Below, piece by piece: positions 9,546-21,507 of a DNA stretch of 64,000 bases (positions are counted from its first letter, which is position 1; each line of letters begins with the position of its first letter). This DNA comes from Centrapalus pauciflorus (taxonomy: Eukaryota; Streptophyta; Magnoliopsida; Asterales; Asteraceae). The stretch covers positions 1 through 64,000 of the forward strand of contig JAANYP010007963.1 in NCBI GenBank assembly GCA_020465985.1, in the 5' to 3' direction. The notes under the pieces were generated by a model, which saw only the letters and a list, made by a program, of their open reading frames with translations, made no database searches and had not been told where the DNA came from. The position numbers and the translations under genes were made by a program.

Positions 9546-10214
9546 ATCCGAATATCCGAAAATTCATATTTTTTAAAAATTAAATTAAATATTTAAATAT
9601 CTAATATACAAATTCATATATCCAAATATGTATTAAAGATAAATATGTGGAAATAAAATTCTTGATACCAATTATAAAATATAAAATTTTAACTAAAATA
9701 ACAATTCTTTAATTTAAATTACAATATGAAATAAATAACAGAATTTAAATTACAACAGAAATGAAATAAAAAACACGAATGTAAATTACAATAAGGAATT
9801 GGAATGCTAAGGTTCATGTTTGACACGATTCCCTTAAAACAGGTTCGAGTCTATTTCCCAGGGTACAACAGCCTAAACAATGTGTACTGCCGGAGTTAAA
9901 CCAACTTGCCGGGAAATTCAACGGAGTACTTCGATCAGGAAAAATTCATAATGTGTGTATATGTTTAGATAATTCTTTTTCGTGGTTTTTTTGTGTTTGC
10001 ATCTCCATTTTTTTATAGGAAAAGAAATGTAACAGCAAAATTAATTATATTTAATTGTGATAAAAGAGATCAGTTTTTATTAACAATCAAACATAATAAT
10101 TATGTCATTAAACCATTTCTGTAATAGCTCCAGGATTGTCCATGTTTGATGAACACTGGGTAGGTTAGACGCTGCTCACGAGAGTAGGTTTGCCAAACCA
10201 GGATTCAGCTTGGC
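9546..10214. other. AT-rich intergenic stretch, no gene seen
   Basis: Begins with a short fragment of the ATCCGAA-rich MITE family (9546-9620), followed by very AT-rich sequence. I see no coding potential, RNA gene or clear transposon ends. Confidence 0.4.
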
Positions 10215-10222
10215 CTGCTCAC

Positions 10223-10839
10223 CAGGGGTGTTCATAAAAATTCGAATCTGAGCATCCGAAATAAAAATACGAAAATCCAACTCGAAACTATCCGAATTTT
10301 CTTATCCGGATAGTAAAATTATAAATTTTCGGATATTCAGATATCCGAAATATCCAAAAATCTAAAAATAATATTTTTTTAAAAAAAATTATATATCTTT
10401 AGTAATGATTATTTACATAATATTGAGTTTTTATTATTATTCTAATGCATATTTTTTAGTTTTATCTTGATATTATAGATTTATTAACTAATATTTTATA
10501 TATTTAAGTTTTTTGAATCATTTTTAGTCGTTTTGAGTACAATAATTCTGGATACATATAGTTTCTAATATATTTATCATTAATATTTATTTGGATATAT
10601 GAATTTGTATTTTAGATATTTAAATATTTGATTTAAATTTTTTTTAAAATTTAAAAATATGAAGTTTCGGATAATCTGATATCCGAATTTGAATTTCAGA
10701 TTTTCGATTTTCGGATATTCAAAATTTCGGATTCGGATAGCAAAAATCATTATCCGAGAATTCTCATAATTCGAAATTTCATATTCGGATAGTAAAAATT
10801 ACTATCCGAAAATTCGGATATTCGTTTTTGGACACCCTA
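10223..10839. mobile_element. hAT-like MITE with ATCCGAA-rich arms (617 bp)
   Basis: Left end CAGGGGTGTTCATAAAAATT, right end TTTTTGGACACCCTA: imperfect inverted repeats. The subterminal regions are full of ATCCGAA / TTCGGAT words. Flanking 8-mers CTGCTCAC (10215-10222) and CTCCTCAC (10840-10847) match at 7 of 8 positions, which fits the 8-bp duplication of hAT elements. It has no coding capacity. Confidence 0.65.
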
Positions 10840-11620
10840 CTCCTCACCACAGCTGAGGCACGAAGCCCGCTGACCAGCTTACATGAGGCAATGCTGCTCA
10901 AGGACAACTTTGAAACCTGATTGGACATGTTTGGCAACCTTCAACCTGCTGTCCAGCCCAAAAAGCTTATATAAAGTATGGGTTCGGATTTTCGGAGCTT
11001 TGTTCGTGTCTGCAGATGTGGACACACACGAGTTCAATGGTTTTCTACTGTTTAGACCCATGATTTGCATTATTTTTACATACAAACACCAATCTTTAAG
11101 CATCGATATCTCATTCATCTTAGCTTCGTTTTGGACGTTCTTTATATCGCTGCGAAAATCTATTCAAGGAGAACGCAACTCATTAAATATTAATTATATA
11201 TATTACTTTCATAATTAAAATTTGTCCAGCACCATGAAAAATACACTTTTTCCACATCATATCACAAGCTAAATGTATCCGTAATTATTTACTCAAAATG
11301 ATTAAATAAAGATTAAAAAACATATATAAAATATTAGTTAATAAATCTATAATATCAAGTAAAACCAAAAAATATACATTAAAATAAAAATAAACACCCA
11401 ATATTATGTAAATAATCAATACTACGATTTATAAAATAACAAAAAATAATAATTTTTGGATTTTTGAATATTCGAAAATTTGGAATTTCATTATCCGAAT
11501 CTGATATTTCAGATATCCGAATATCCGGATAGTTTCGGATCGGATTTTCAGATTTTTATTTTGAATAATCGTATTCGGATTTTTATAAACACCCATAAGT
11601 AATACTATTCATTTCATTTA
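10840..11620. other. Unassigned stretch ending in a second ATCCGAA-rich MITE fragment
   Basis: 10848-11200 has a TATATAAAG box at about 10970 and no recognisable gene; it could be remnant LTR sequence. 11440-11594 is dense in ATCCGAA words and ends ATTTTTATAAACACCC, the same terminus as the hAT-like MITE. It is probably one end of another copy. Confidence 0.4.
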
Positions 11621-12676
11621 TGTAACACCCCTACTCCCGAGCAGGTACATGTAATTATCCCATTGACAAATTATAATAGTGATTATTGCGTTGGTCCAAT
11701 CGCGTCCCGTATAGTGGATTATACGTGTCGGAACGGGGATTGTGTGGATTCGGGGATATAACTTTAGTGGATAAATTATATTTATGGATTCACGGGATTA
11801 AATGGGATTTAATGATATAAATAGTGGAATTTTGATAGCGGGGTCAGGTATCGGTGTCGAACCCACAATATAAATGGATACGTATATTATACGTTTGCTT
11901 CCTTTGCCTTCCTCACTCTCCTAAAGCTTAGTAAATGTGTGTGTGTGTGTGTGTGTGTATTGAAGCTGCTGGAGCTTAGATTACAGCTAAACCAAGTGAA
12001 TCAAGTGCTAGAAATTCAGTCTCAATTGTGATAATTGGTGTTCTTCACAAAGCAAGGTATGAGAAGCTTTGATTCTTGATTTTGTTGTGTTAATTGTAGG
12101 AGATATGTGGGGAATTGGTTTCTATGTGTTTTAGGTACATATTGCTATTTGTTATATGGGTTACATCTGTTGGAACCGAGTTTTGGGGATTAAATCTCCC
12201 CTGGGCAGAACAGAAATCATAATAGAGGATCTAATGTTCGTTATGAGCGCGGTCGCGACGCGCTGAGCGCGGCCACGATGACCAGCGCGACCGGGAGGAA
12301 CGCGACCTAGAGTTTGGGCGTGACAGCAACGTGAGCGCGGGCCGCGACAGGGCCAGTGCGGATTTGGGTTTTTGGGCTTCAGGGTTTAATTGGGATTGCT
12401 TTTTGGGGATAATCAGCTATGTTAATGATTATGGGATATCGAAGATTAATCTGGGAAGAATTATTGTGTGTACAGGAATTGACAGAGATCGGTACGAGTC
12501 GGGTTCGGATCAACGAATTAGGGATATTGTGCGGGGCGATCCAGGTGAGTACGCGAAACTTTATAAAAGACTAGTCGCTGTCTTTTGAGTCTTACGTGTT
12601 AGTACTTCATATGTGCTTATATGAACTGTTTTGGCACTACGAGCTGTCCCTCAGGTATGTCATTCTTTCTTTATAT

Positions 12677-12679
<3 letters not shown>

Positions 12680-12758
<79 letters not shown>
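12680..12758. repeat. (AT)n microsatellite, about 78 bp
   Basis: Pure AT repeat inside the partial LTR. The homologous site in the other copy (27361-27371) has only about five units. Confidence 0.97.
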
Positions 12759-12761
<3 letters not shown>

Positions 12762-12833
12762 TCCTTTATCGTGTATCGCGATGAGTGATCGCGGGAGCTG
12801 TGTAGCTTTGTTTAACCCTGTGTAGGGTTCCCA

Positions 12834-13000
<167 letters not shown>

Positions 13001-13504
13001 TAACTATATAACATTGTTCAAAGGATAAACAAAGAATAATATCGGCAACATATCGTCTTAACAAGGACATTTATTTAATTTATGCTTTGATAATATTGTC
13101 AACCGTTAGAATTATTATTAGTATAGAAACAATTACTCCAAAAAACATTTATACGTTAAAAATACTTTTTGGGAAAAATTATCAGTGTTTACAAATTATA
13201 AAGGACATATTCAAATTCATGCATCCTGATAAAGACATAAACTAATTCATCCAACCACCTATCTTCTTGTATAGCAATACCTTCCAGCTCCAACAACCAG
13301 GAGCGCAAATAACGGCTATCTTCATGTATAGCAATACCTTCCAGCTCCAATAACCAGGAGCTCAAATAACGGCTACAATCACATTTGTTCCTATATTTTA
13401 GTACTTCAATTTTTTTTAATTCAACATCTTTTCAATAAAATGTAATCACAAATTCACAATCAATATTTTTTACGGTTCACTTTCATATATTGATCTCTTT
13501 TGAC
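13001..13504. other. Non-coding stretch with a 57-bp tandem duplication
   Basis: Two direct copies of a 57-bp unit, 13261-13317 and 13318-13374 (ATCTTCWTGTATAGCAATAC...), differ at a few positions. No gene is recognised elsewhere in the stretch. Confidence 0.7.
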
Positions 13505-13690
13505 GTTTTTTTGGGTAAAGGGTAAATTTTATAAATACAAAAAACAAGATACAATACAACTCCGACTTAGCAAATAAGTTTAAGCGCTAAGACGAGAAAA
13601 ACAAAAATCGAAAAAGACATAAAAAACAGTGTAGCTTGAACAAACTCAAGCCACAAACAAGCCCACTACAACAAACAAAACTAAATCTCT
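13505..13690 (-). mobile_element. LINE-like 3' end fragment
   Basis: Minus strand reads into ...AGTCGGAGTTGTATTGTATC, TTTTTTGTATTTATAAAATT, TACCCTTTACCCAAAAAAAC. The T-rich tail with TTTATAAAATTTACC and a terminal A run resembles the 3' untranslated ends of plant LINEs. No reverse transcriptase is present. Confidence 0.35.
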
Positions 13691-14053
13691 AACTACATCA
13701 ATAAAGAAACCAATCCCTATTAATTCTTTTATAGCTTCACAAAATAAATCCAGCAATAATCAAAATACTTTGTAGAAACATGAGGTGATCCTTTATAGAA
13801 ACATCATGAACAACAACAGATTAGTCCAGCAAGTAACATTAAGACTTGAGCAATTCTTGAGACACCCCAGCAGCACTAAGAATAAGATAATCCATTTCGA
13901 GATAATGCTCGAATAATCCATTTGGATCCTTATTTTTTATTTATATTTCTTAACTTTACATTTTATAATTGAAGTCAGTCCTTCCGGCATAAAAGAACAT
14001 AAAAGATAAAACATAGGTACTCTTCTTGTCCAAAAAACAAACATCAAACAAAA
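13691..14053. other. Intergenic stretch, no feature seen
   Basis: AT-rich, without recognisable coding sequence. It lies just downstream of the O-fucosyltransferase stop on the minus strand and may hold its 3' UTR. Confidence 0.3.
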
Positions 14054-14295
14054 TTATAACTTGAAGTCACAAAAACAATCAGGCAAAGTAGAACCTCTAC
14101 CCATTACAAAATCATCTCTATGAGCCTCACTCAGGGCTTCCATCAATTCTTTCCCTTTAAAGCCCTGAGAAGTCAAGTCTGCAAAGGCTTTCCTGTTTAA
14201 AAAAAGGGTTTTATACAACCCTTTGTAAGCTCTCATTGCTGCTACCATCTTATCCATGTTACAAAAATATGTGGCTATGTATGTGTCACTGTTAA
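14054..14295 (-). pseudogene. O-fucosyltransferase-like gene, C-terminal part (3' of the Copia-1 insertion)
   Basis: Minus strand from 14295: the last about 80 codons of a plant GDP-fucose O-fucosyltransferase family protein (GT106, PF10250 as I know it). Motifs TYIATYFCNMDKMVAAMR, GLYKTLFLNRKAF, LTSQGFKGKELMEAL, AHRDDFVMGRGS and CFCDFKL end in a proper stop at 14054. The frame reaches the insertion point without break and continues into 25055-26290 once Copia-1 and one GTTAA copy are disregarded. These enzymes are Golgi type II membrane glycosyltransferases; this copy cannot make a complete product. Confidence 0.85.
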
Positions 14296-14945
14296 TGTTG
14301 GGAAATACCTAAAGTATGTCAAGCTGTTAGTTAGATTAATCAAACTGTTAGTAGAATATCTGTGTAATTACAAAGTTCAAGCTGTTAGTTGAAGAAGTTC
14401 GAGCTGCTAGTTCAAAAGTTCAAGATGCCATTGTTCAAACTCAAGTTGCTCAATAGATAGACTTCAAGCTGCTCAACAGCTCAATAAACAGAAAGTGCTG
14501 ATTTTCAGGAAAAGATATATTCGAAGATTCAAGCATATCTACTATCAGAGAAATCAGAGTTTCTCAAGGAAACAAATCAGAAGACATTATATACATAGAA
14601 TAGTTTTTCTATTGTAAGGCTGCACGTACAAGTTTATTCTCTAGTTGTAATTGCTTCTCTGATTAAGTTTTAAGCCTCTAAGGTTTTAAAACCCTAAGAA
14701 CAATCTGTGTTCTTCGTCTAATCAAACAGATTAGAGGTGATTGTAATCATTGAGTTTTTGCAATACAAGTGATCTTTGATTATTGATTATATTTACATGT
14801 TATTTGTTTTGAAAGCTTTTCTTAAAACAGTTAAGTGTTATTCAACAAACTTCTTAATTGTACTTTGATTCAATACAAGGTTATTGGTTTATACTCTGAT
14901 TAATTCAAACCAGTTAATCTTAGATAGTATATTTTGATCTTGACA
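14296..14945 (+). repeat. 5' LTR of Copia-1 (650 bp)
   Basis: TGTTGGGAAATACC to TTTTGATCTTGACA. The first 200 bp (U3) repeat the words CAAGCTGYTAGTT and CAAGCTGCTCAA several times. ATTATATACATAG at about 14585 is a plausible TATA box for the element promoter. Confidence 0.95.
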
Positions 14946-14947
14946 AG

Positions 14948-14960
14948 TGGTATCAGAGCC
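14948..14960 (+). promoter_or_regulatory. Primer binding site of Copia-1
   Basis: TGGTATCAGAGCC two bases after the 5' LTR, complementary to the initiator tRNA-Met 3' end. It primes minus-strand DNA synthesis. Confidence 0.92.
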
Positions 14961-15021
14961 ACAGGTCTTTCTTTGTTTTCAAAGTCAGAAGCTTTCTTCT
15001 AAAATTTTTTAATTTTCTGTA

Positions 15022-17688
15022 GTGGAATTTGATAATAGCAGTAGAGGATCTGGGCAAGGACTCAAAGTGCCTATGCTCAAACCCACTGAGTTTAAGATGT
15101 GGAAACTCAGGATTCAACAGCACATTCAATTTATTGATTATGCCATATGGGAAGCTGTTGAATTTCCTCCTGTAGTTGATTCCGAACTTGATGCTGAGGG
15201 CAAACCCATAAAAACTCCTCCAAAAACTGAACTTGAAAGGAAGGCTAGAATGAATGAAGTAAAAGCTCTTACACTTTTATAAATAGCCATTCCTAATGCT
15301 TATCAACATCAGTTTAAAAAGTTTTACACTGCTCATTCTCTTTGGATTGCCTTAGAGAAAAAATTTGCTGGCAATGCTAGCACCAAGAGAAATCAAAAGG
15401 ATCTTTTGAAACAGCAGTATGAAAACTTTTCTTGTGGCAAGAATGAAAACCTTACTCAAATCTTTGACAGGTTTAACAAACTGATAAGGGAGTTGGAGAG
15501 TGCCAAAGTCAGCTTGGATCAAGATGAAGTCAACAGAAAATTCCTTAGATCACTTGGTGATGAATGGACAGTCTATGCTGCTCAATGGAGAACCAAAGAC
15601 ACTTTTGATGAAATAGAGTTGGATGATTTGTATAACAGTCTGAGAGTGTTTGAAACTGAGATTGAAACTAAAAAGAAATCCTTTTCTTATAATCATAACA
15701 CTGCTCTGTTGTCATCAGCATTAACTGATAAATCTAACTGTTGTGATTCATTTTCAGGTGCTGATGGTAACCCTACTGAAGTTCATTATGAAGCCTTTGT
15801 TGCTAATGATGGACTATTTGCTCTAAATGCTGAAGATTTAGAACAAATCCATCCGAATGATCTAGAAGAGATGGACTTGAAATGGCAGCATGCTATGCTG
15901 ACTATGAGGGCTAAAAGGTTTCTGAAAAGAACTGGCAGATCAAACTTCCAAGCCAGACCAGAAGGCAAACCAGCATTTGATAAATCAAAAGTTGAATGCT
16001 TTAAATGCCACAAGCTTGGACACTTTGCCAGAGAATGCAGATCTCAAGGTCAGCAGCCACCAAGATCACAACAAACTACTCAAGTTTCATCATCACAAGC
16101 AATTGTTTCTCAAGAAGACAATGTTTTTGACTGGAGTGATCAGACAGAGGAAGAGTTTCAAAATCAAGCTCTCATGGCAGAAACATCTAATGTCACCTCC
16201 ACTGAACTACCATCTGAGGTAAATGCTAAACTCTGCTCTCAAACATGCAAAAATATGGTTAAAAAGTACAGAGATCATAATGAGAGCATGTGCAGAACTC
16301 TTGCTAAGATGGAAGAAAGGAGATATGAATACATGCAGGCCATAGAAGATCTTGAAAAACAGATCAATGACTATAAGGATAATGAGATTCAAATGGGACA
16401 TGATAGAACATATCATGAGTGGTAGAAAAAGGAGCTGAACAAGAAAATAGAGTCCTTTAACAAGAAATTAGATGAGGCTGAACAGAAGGTGTTAGAAGCT
16501 AACAAGAAAATAGAATCTGTCAATATAGATCTAGGAAACTTTAAATTGGCAAATCAAAAGCTAGAACACCTAATGGAAGTTCCATTTAAAGATAGGGTAA
16601 AATCTCAGCTCAATCCCAAAGAAGGTATAGGATACAGAGCCACTCCACCTCCATACAACAACAAATACATACATCCCATGAGTAAGGTTGATGATAGACT
16701 TGTTAATGAACCATTAGATGAGTCTATGACCACTGTAGATCCTATCCTTGAAAACAGTCCTGAATCTAAAGAAGATCTGATTCCAAATGAAGACTGTGAG
16801 TGCAAAGAGGTTGAGAAAGTTCACAAAACAATGAGTGCACCTACAGATGCCCCTAACCCCAATAAGAAAGGAAAGGAGCAGATGAGTGTATGCCATGCTG
16901 ATCCACATGTTTCTGTACCTTCTAACTGTAACACTGCATCTTCCTCAAAAGGCACTAAAAAGGGTAAGACTGTTCCAATCTGCACATGCCAAAAGCATGG
17001 TGTCCAAAAGTTTCCCAAACAACAGCAGGTAAGGGGAAATCAAAGGAACAAAAACCAGTTATGGTCCAACAAAACTGGTTCTCCAATCAAAACAGTCAAA
17101 AGATGTTTCCATTATGGCAGGAAAAACCATTTGGCCAGGCATTGCTTGTACAAACCATCTGTTGCAAACCAGACTGTGGTTCAGAAAAAGGATTTTGTCC
17201 AAAATACAAAACATTTAAAGGCTAAACCACCTGTTGCACCAGTTCCAAAGAAGACAGTTGATCTCAGGTTTTTAAAAGTAAATAAAAAACAGTCAACACA
17301 CCAAAAACAAGTTTTGGCAAAGCCCAAATCAAATTTTAAACAGATTTGGTGTGTTAAAGGCAAAAACCTAGATCAACCTGTTGATACAAATGTTGAAACT
17401 GCCAGGCCTAAAGTTGAAACTGATAGTGCAAACTCTGAAGCTGTTAGCACAGAAATTCCAGTTCAAACTGCTAAGCCTAAAACTGGAACCGGTACTGGAT
17501 CATCTGAGACTGTTAATGCAAAAGTTGGAAAGAACACCTGGATACCTCATGTCATAACTAAATACTCTTCACAGAATCCACCAGTGGATCTCACTAAGTA
17601 TAAAAAATCACAAACAGTGTTTAGTTATGTCAATGCACAAGGACAACCCAAAACCAATTTGGTTTGGGTTTACTCCACTACTAACTAA
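15022..17688 (+). pseudogene. Copia-1 gag (889-codon frame with two stops)
   Basis: One frame runs from 15022 to the stop at 17686-17688, broken only by TAA at 15280-15282 and TAG at 16423-16425. The start is GTG; the sister copy Copia A has ATG at the same place, so the start codon is lost. Domains: N-terminal gag (MWKLRIQQHIQF, 15022-15700), first zinc knuckle CFKCHKLGHFAREC (about 15997-16038, complete CX2CX4HX4C), coiled-coil segments (about 16260-16580), a basic/Thr-rich stretch, and a second knuckle CFHYGRKNHLARHC (about 17104-17145) in which Cys 2 has become Tyr. Pol follows in a different frame. Confidence 0.9.
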
Positions 17689-17704
17689 GCTTTTATTTGT
17701 GCAG
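17029..17704 (+). promoter_or_regulatory. Candidate intron joining gag to pol in Copia-1 (676 nt)
   Basis: CAG|GTAAGG at 17028/17029 is a strong 5' splice site lying exactly on a gag codon boundary. Near 17690 there is CTAACTAAG (branch-point like), then a T-rich tract and TTTGTGCAG ending at 17704. The next base starts a protease codon. Removing 676 nt (not a multiple of 3) would bypass the gag stop and put gag and pol in one frame. Copia D has the same stop, CTAAC, pyrimidine tract and GTGCAG arrangement before its protease (57442-57465). Splicing itself is inference. Confidence 0.5.
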
Positions 17705-20700
17705 GGCACCCACAGGTCACAACATAAAACAAGATGGCATTTGGACAGTGGATGCTCTAGGCACATGACAGGCAATTCTGAATGCTTGTCAAAATTCAGA
17801 GGATTTGAAGGAGGTTTTGTTGCATTTGGAGGAAACTCCAAGGGAGGTAAGGTCACAGGTAAAGGTATTGTTAAAGCAGGCAATATGTTTTTCAATGATG
17901 CTTTATATGCTGAACAGCTGAAGTACAATTTATTAAGTGTGTCTCAAATTTGTGATAAACAAAATATTGTTGTCTTCACAGATTCTGAGTGCATTGTTCT
18001 TTCAAAAGATTTTAAAAAAACCTGAATATCTTGTTTTACTGAGAACACCAAGAAAGGACAATGTCTACTGTTTGGACACAGATCTTTTATCCAAATCAAG
18101 TACTTTAAGTTGTTTGATATCCAAAGCATCATCCAATGAGTCTGCTCTTTGGCACAGAAGGATGTGTCACATGAACTTCAAGTCTATGAATGTCTTAGTC
18201 AAAAAGAATTTGGTAAGAGGTTTACCACAAAAGGAGTTCATATGTGATGATCATTGTGTAGCATGTCTCAAAGGCAAGGAACACAAAACTTCTCATAAGG
18301 CCAAAGAAGTAAATTCAATCTCATCTACTCTTCATCTTATTCATATGGATCTCTTTGGTCCAACATCTGTTTTGAGTTTGAATAAAAGGGCTTACTGTTT
18401 AGTCATTGTTGATGATTTCACCAGATTCACATGGGTACACTTTCTTAGGACTAAAGATGAAACTGTTGAGCTAGTTAAATCATTTATCCTTAAGATAGAA
18501 AACCAATCCAACTTAAAAGTTAAGGTGATAAGGTCAGACAATGGAACTGAGTTTAAAAATCATATTCTAAATAGTTTCTGTGAGTCTAAAGGCATTGCTA
18601 GGCAATACAGTGCACCAAGAACACCACAACAAAATGGTGTAGCTGAAAGATAGAACAGAACTTTAATTGAGGCTGCTAGAACCATGCTAGCTGATTCCAA
18701 ACTGCCAATGACCTTTTGGGCAGAAGCAGTCAACACAGCTTGTTATGTTCTAAATAGGGTTCAGGTTGTCCAATCACAAGGGAAAACTCCATATGAGTTA
18801 TTCCATCATAGAGTCCCCTTAATAGCCTTTCTAAAGTCTTTTGGCTGTTCATGCACCATTCTTCACACTAAGACTCACTTAGGAAAGTTTGAAAGTAAGG
18901 CTGAAGAAGGTTTCTTTGTAGGATACTCCACTCAAAGCAAAGCCTATAGTGTATATAACAGTGTGTCTAAAACCATTGAAGAAAGTGCCAATGTTGAATT
19001 TAATGAAAACACTGCAAATGTCAAAGGCACTGGTCCTGATTGGTTGTTTGATTTAGATTCACTAACTAAATCTCTGAGCTTTGTTGAGTATACTGCAGAT
19101 GCTAATGAAAACAGGGTTGAAGCTGCCAACACAAATTCTCATACTGGTAGCACAATTGTTCAAGTTGTTGGCACAAAGTTTCAGACTGTTGAAGATTCTG
19201 GTCAATGGGATGAGTTTACTGTTCTACCACTTCTATCTTGTGACCCACCAGGGGTACTGGTAGCTCAACATGATTCAAATCCAAACTATGAAGTGAAAAT
19301 CCCAAGTCCTGAGGGAACAGATCCATCACAAAGGGAAACAGTCCCAGATTCTAGTCAAGCTGTTCCTCACGATGAACCATCAAGTGGTCGTGAAGGAGAT
19401 GATACAAATCTAGGAACTTCTTTTCAGACAAACAGAGAGCCAACTCTCAGAGTTCACAAGTATCATTCTCTCAATCAGATAATGGGTGATCCACGCACTC
19501 CTATGCAGACAAGGACAATGGTTCATAAGGAGTCTACTGATGCTGAATCAGCAGTTCCTGAATTTAGTCTAGCTGTCTTTGAACATGCCTGTTTCATGTC
19601 ACAGTTAGAACCTAAAAAGGCATCTGAGGCTTTGAAAGATCGATCTTGGATTGAGGCAATGCAGGACGAACTTTTGCAATTCAAGATTCAGAATGTATGG
19701 ACTCTAGTTGATCTTCCTAAAGGAAAGAGAGCAATTGGTACAAGCAGGGTGTTCAGAAACAAGAAGGATGACAGAGGGATAGTCAACAAGAACAAAGCAA
19801 GATTGGTAGCACAGGGATACACTCAAGAAGAAGGAATAGATTATGATGATGTTTTTGCTCCAGTAGCAAGAATTGAAGCCATTAGACTGTTTCTAGTCTA
19901 TGCAAGCTTCAAAGGATTTAAAGTGTATCAAATGGATGTGAAGTCTGCTTTCCTGTATGGTACCATTGAAGAAGAGGTCTATGTATGTCAACCTCCTGGA
20001 TTTGATGACTACAAATATCCAGATAGAGTTTACAAATTAGATAAAGCCCTCTATGGACTCCACCAAGCCCCTAGAGCATGGTATGACACTCTGTCATCAT
20101 ACCTTCTACAGAATGGATTCAAGAGAGGTACTCTGGACAAAACATTGTTCACAAAGTCCATCAAATCTGAGATTTTGCTTGTTCAAATTTATGTGGATGA
20201 TATCATCTTTGGGTCTACCAATGACAGTCTGTGCAAAGAGTTTGAGGCATTGATGCACAAAAAGTTTCAAATGAGTTCAATGGGAGAACTCACCTTCTTT
20301 CTAGGATTGCAGGTCAAGAAGAAGCCTACAGGACTTTTTATAAGTCAGTCAAAGTATGTTAAAGACATCCTGGAGAAGTTTGGTTACAAAGATACCAAAG
20401 TTGCTAGTACTCCAATGGACACTCACAAGCAGCTTGATGCAGATAAAGATGGAGTAGATGGGGACATTCATCTATACAGATCCTTGATAGGTTCACTTAT
20501 GTATCTCACATCTTCTAGACCTAATATAATGTTTGCTGTTTGTGTGTGTGCCAGGTTTCAATGTGCTCCAAAGGACTCACACCTATTTTCTGTTAAGAGA
20601 ATCTTTAGATATCTCAAAGGCCAACCACATTTGGGCCTCTGGTATCCTAAAGACTCTCCTCTTGAACTGACAGCCTATTCTGACAGTGATTATGGAGGAT

Positions 20701-21134
20701 GCAACATTGACAGAAAGTCCACAACTGGTGGATGTCAATATCTAGGAGCAAGACTGGTATCTTGGCAGTGCAAAAAGCAAACAATTGTTTCCACCTCATC
20801 CACTGAAGCTGAATATGTAGTAGCTGCAAGCTGCTGTTCCCAAGTGATGTGGATTCAGAATCAACTGAGAGACTATGGTATGAAATTCCTATCCACTCCT
20901 ATTTACATTGACAACTCAAGTGCAATAAGCATTGTACAAAATCCAGTGAAATTTCCCAAAACCAAGCATATAGATATCAGTTTTCACTTTATAAGGGATT
21001 GTAATGAGAAGAAATTAATCCAAGTTACCAAAATCCATACTGATGATCAGTTAGCTGATCTATTTACAAAACCATCTGATGTAGGAAGATTCACCTTCCT
21101 AGTATCAAACATTGGCATGGTTAATACGGATTAA
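17705..21134 (+). pseudogene. Copia-1 pol (protease, integrase, reverse transcriptase, RNase H)
   Basis: Protease WHLDSGCSRHMTG (about 17738-17776, Asp-Ser-Gly active site); GAG-pre-integrase LWHRRMCHMNFKSM with the C..C pair ACLKGKEHK (HHCC zinc site); integrase DDE core HMDLFGP, RSDNGTEF, NGVAER; reverse transcriptase SWIEAMQDELLQF, QMDVKSAFLYG, YVDD at 20190-20201; RNase H AYSDSDYGG, STEAEYV, YIDNSSA; end NIGMVNTD. Breaks: one extra A in an A run at about 18013-18019 shifts the frame, and TAG at 18651-18653 replaces Lys after NGVAER. Both are single events, so pol is nearly whole. The order protease-integrase-RT-RNase H defines Ty1/Copia. Confidence 0.95.
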
Positions 21135-21507
21135 TTTGTTTTTCATTATTATATCTTATTTTTATGAAAATTATATCTATTTCATATGCTTGTTTAAGGG
21201 GGAGACATTGTTTCATTAGAATTTGCTTCGTTTCCACTAACAGCTTGAGTCTTTTCTCAAGCTGCTAGCTCACTATACTCGGACTGTTAGTTGTTTCACT
21301 TGATCTGTCAAAGTGTGCAGGGTATTTTGGTAACTTTCTATAAGTGTATGCACGGGATTAGATATTTTCGAAACCCCCAAACCTTTAAAGGTCCCAGTTT
21401 CGTTCCATTGTAACTACCAGTTGCAAAATATCTTCCACGACCTTCCTTTTCTCTCTGAGTGATTCACACACAGTTTTCTGAAACCCTAAATCACCGTTTG
21501 AACATCA
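21135..21507 (+). other. Spacer between pol and accessory frame, with internal polypurine tract
   Basis: Contains AAGGGGGAGA at 21196-21205, nearly the same as the true 3' tract next to the LTR (TTAGGGGGAGA, 24388-24398). Further on are CAAGCTGCTAG-type words like those in the LTR (21238-21300). The purine run may be a second initiation site for plus-strand DNA, or a relic of an older element end. Confidence 0.6.

Noticed and set aside
10883..11218. 111-codon frame
   Set aside because: No recognisable domain; overlaps an equally open antisense frame in repeat-derived DNA.
15786..16013. Antisense frames across gag and pol of Copia-1 and Copia D
   Set aside because: Shadows of the real coding strand without any motif of their own.
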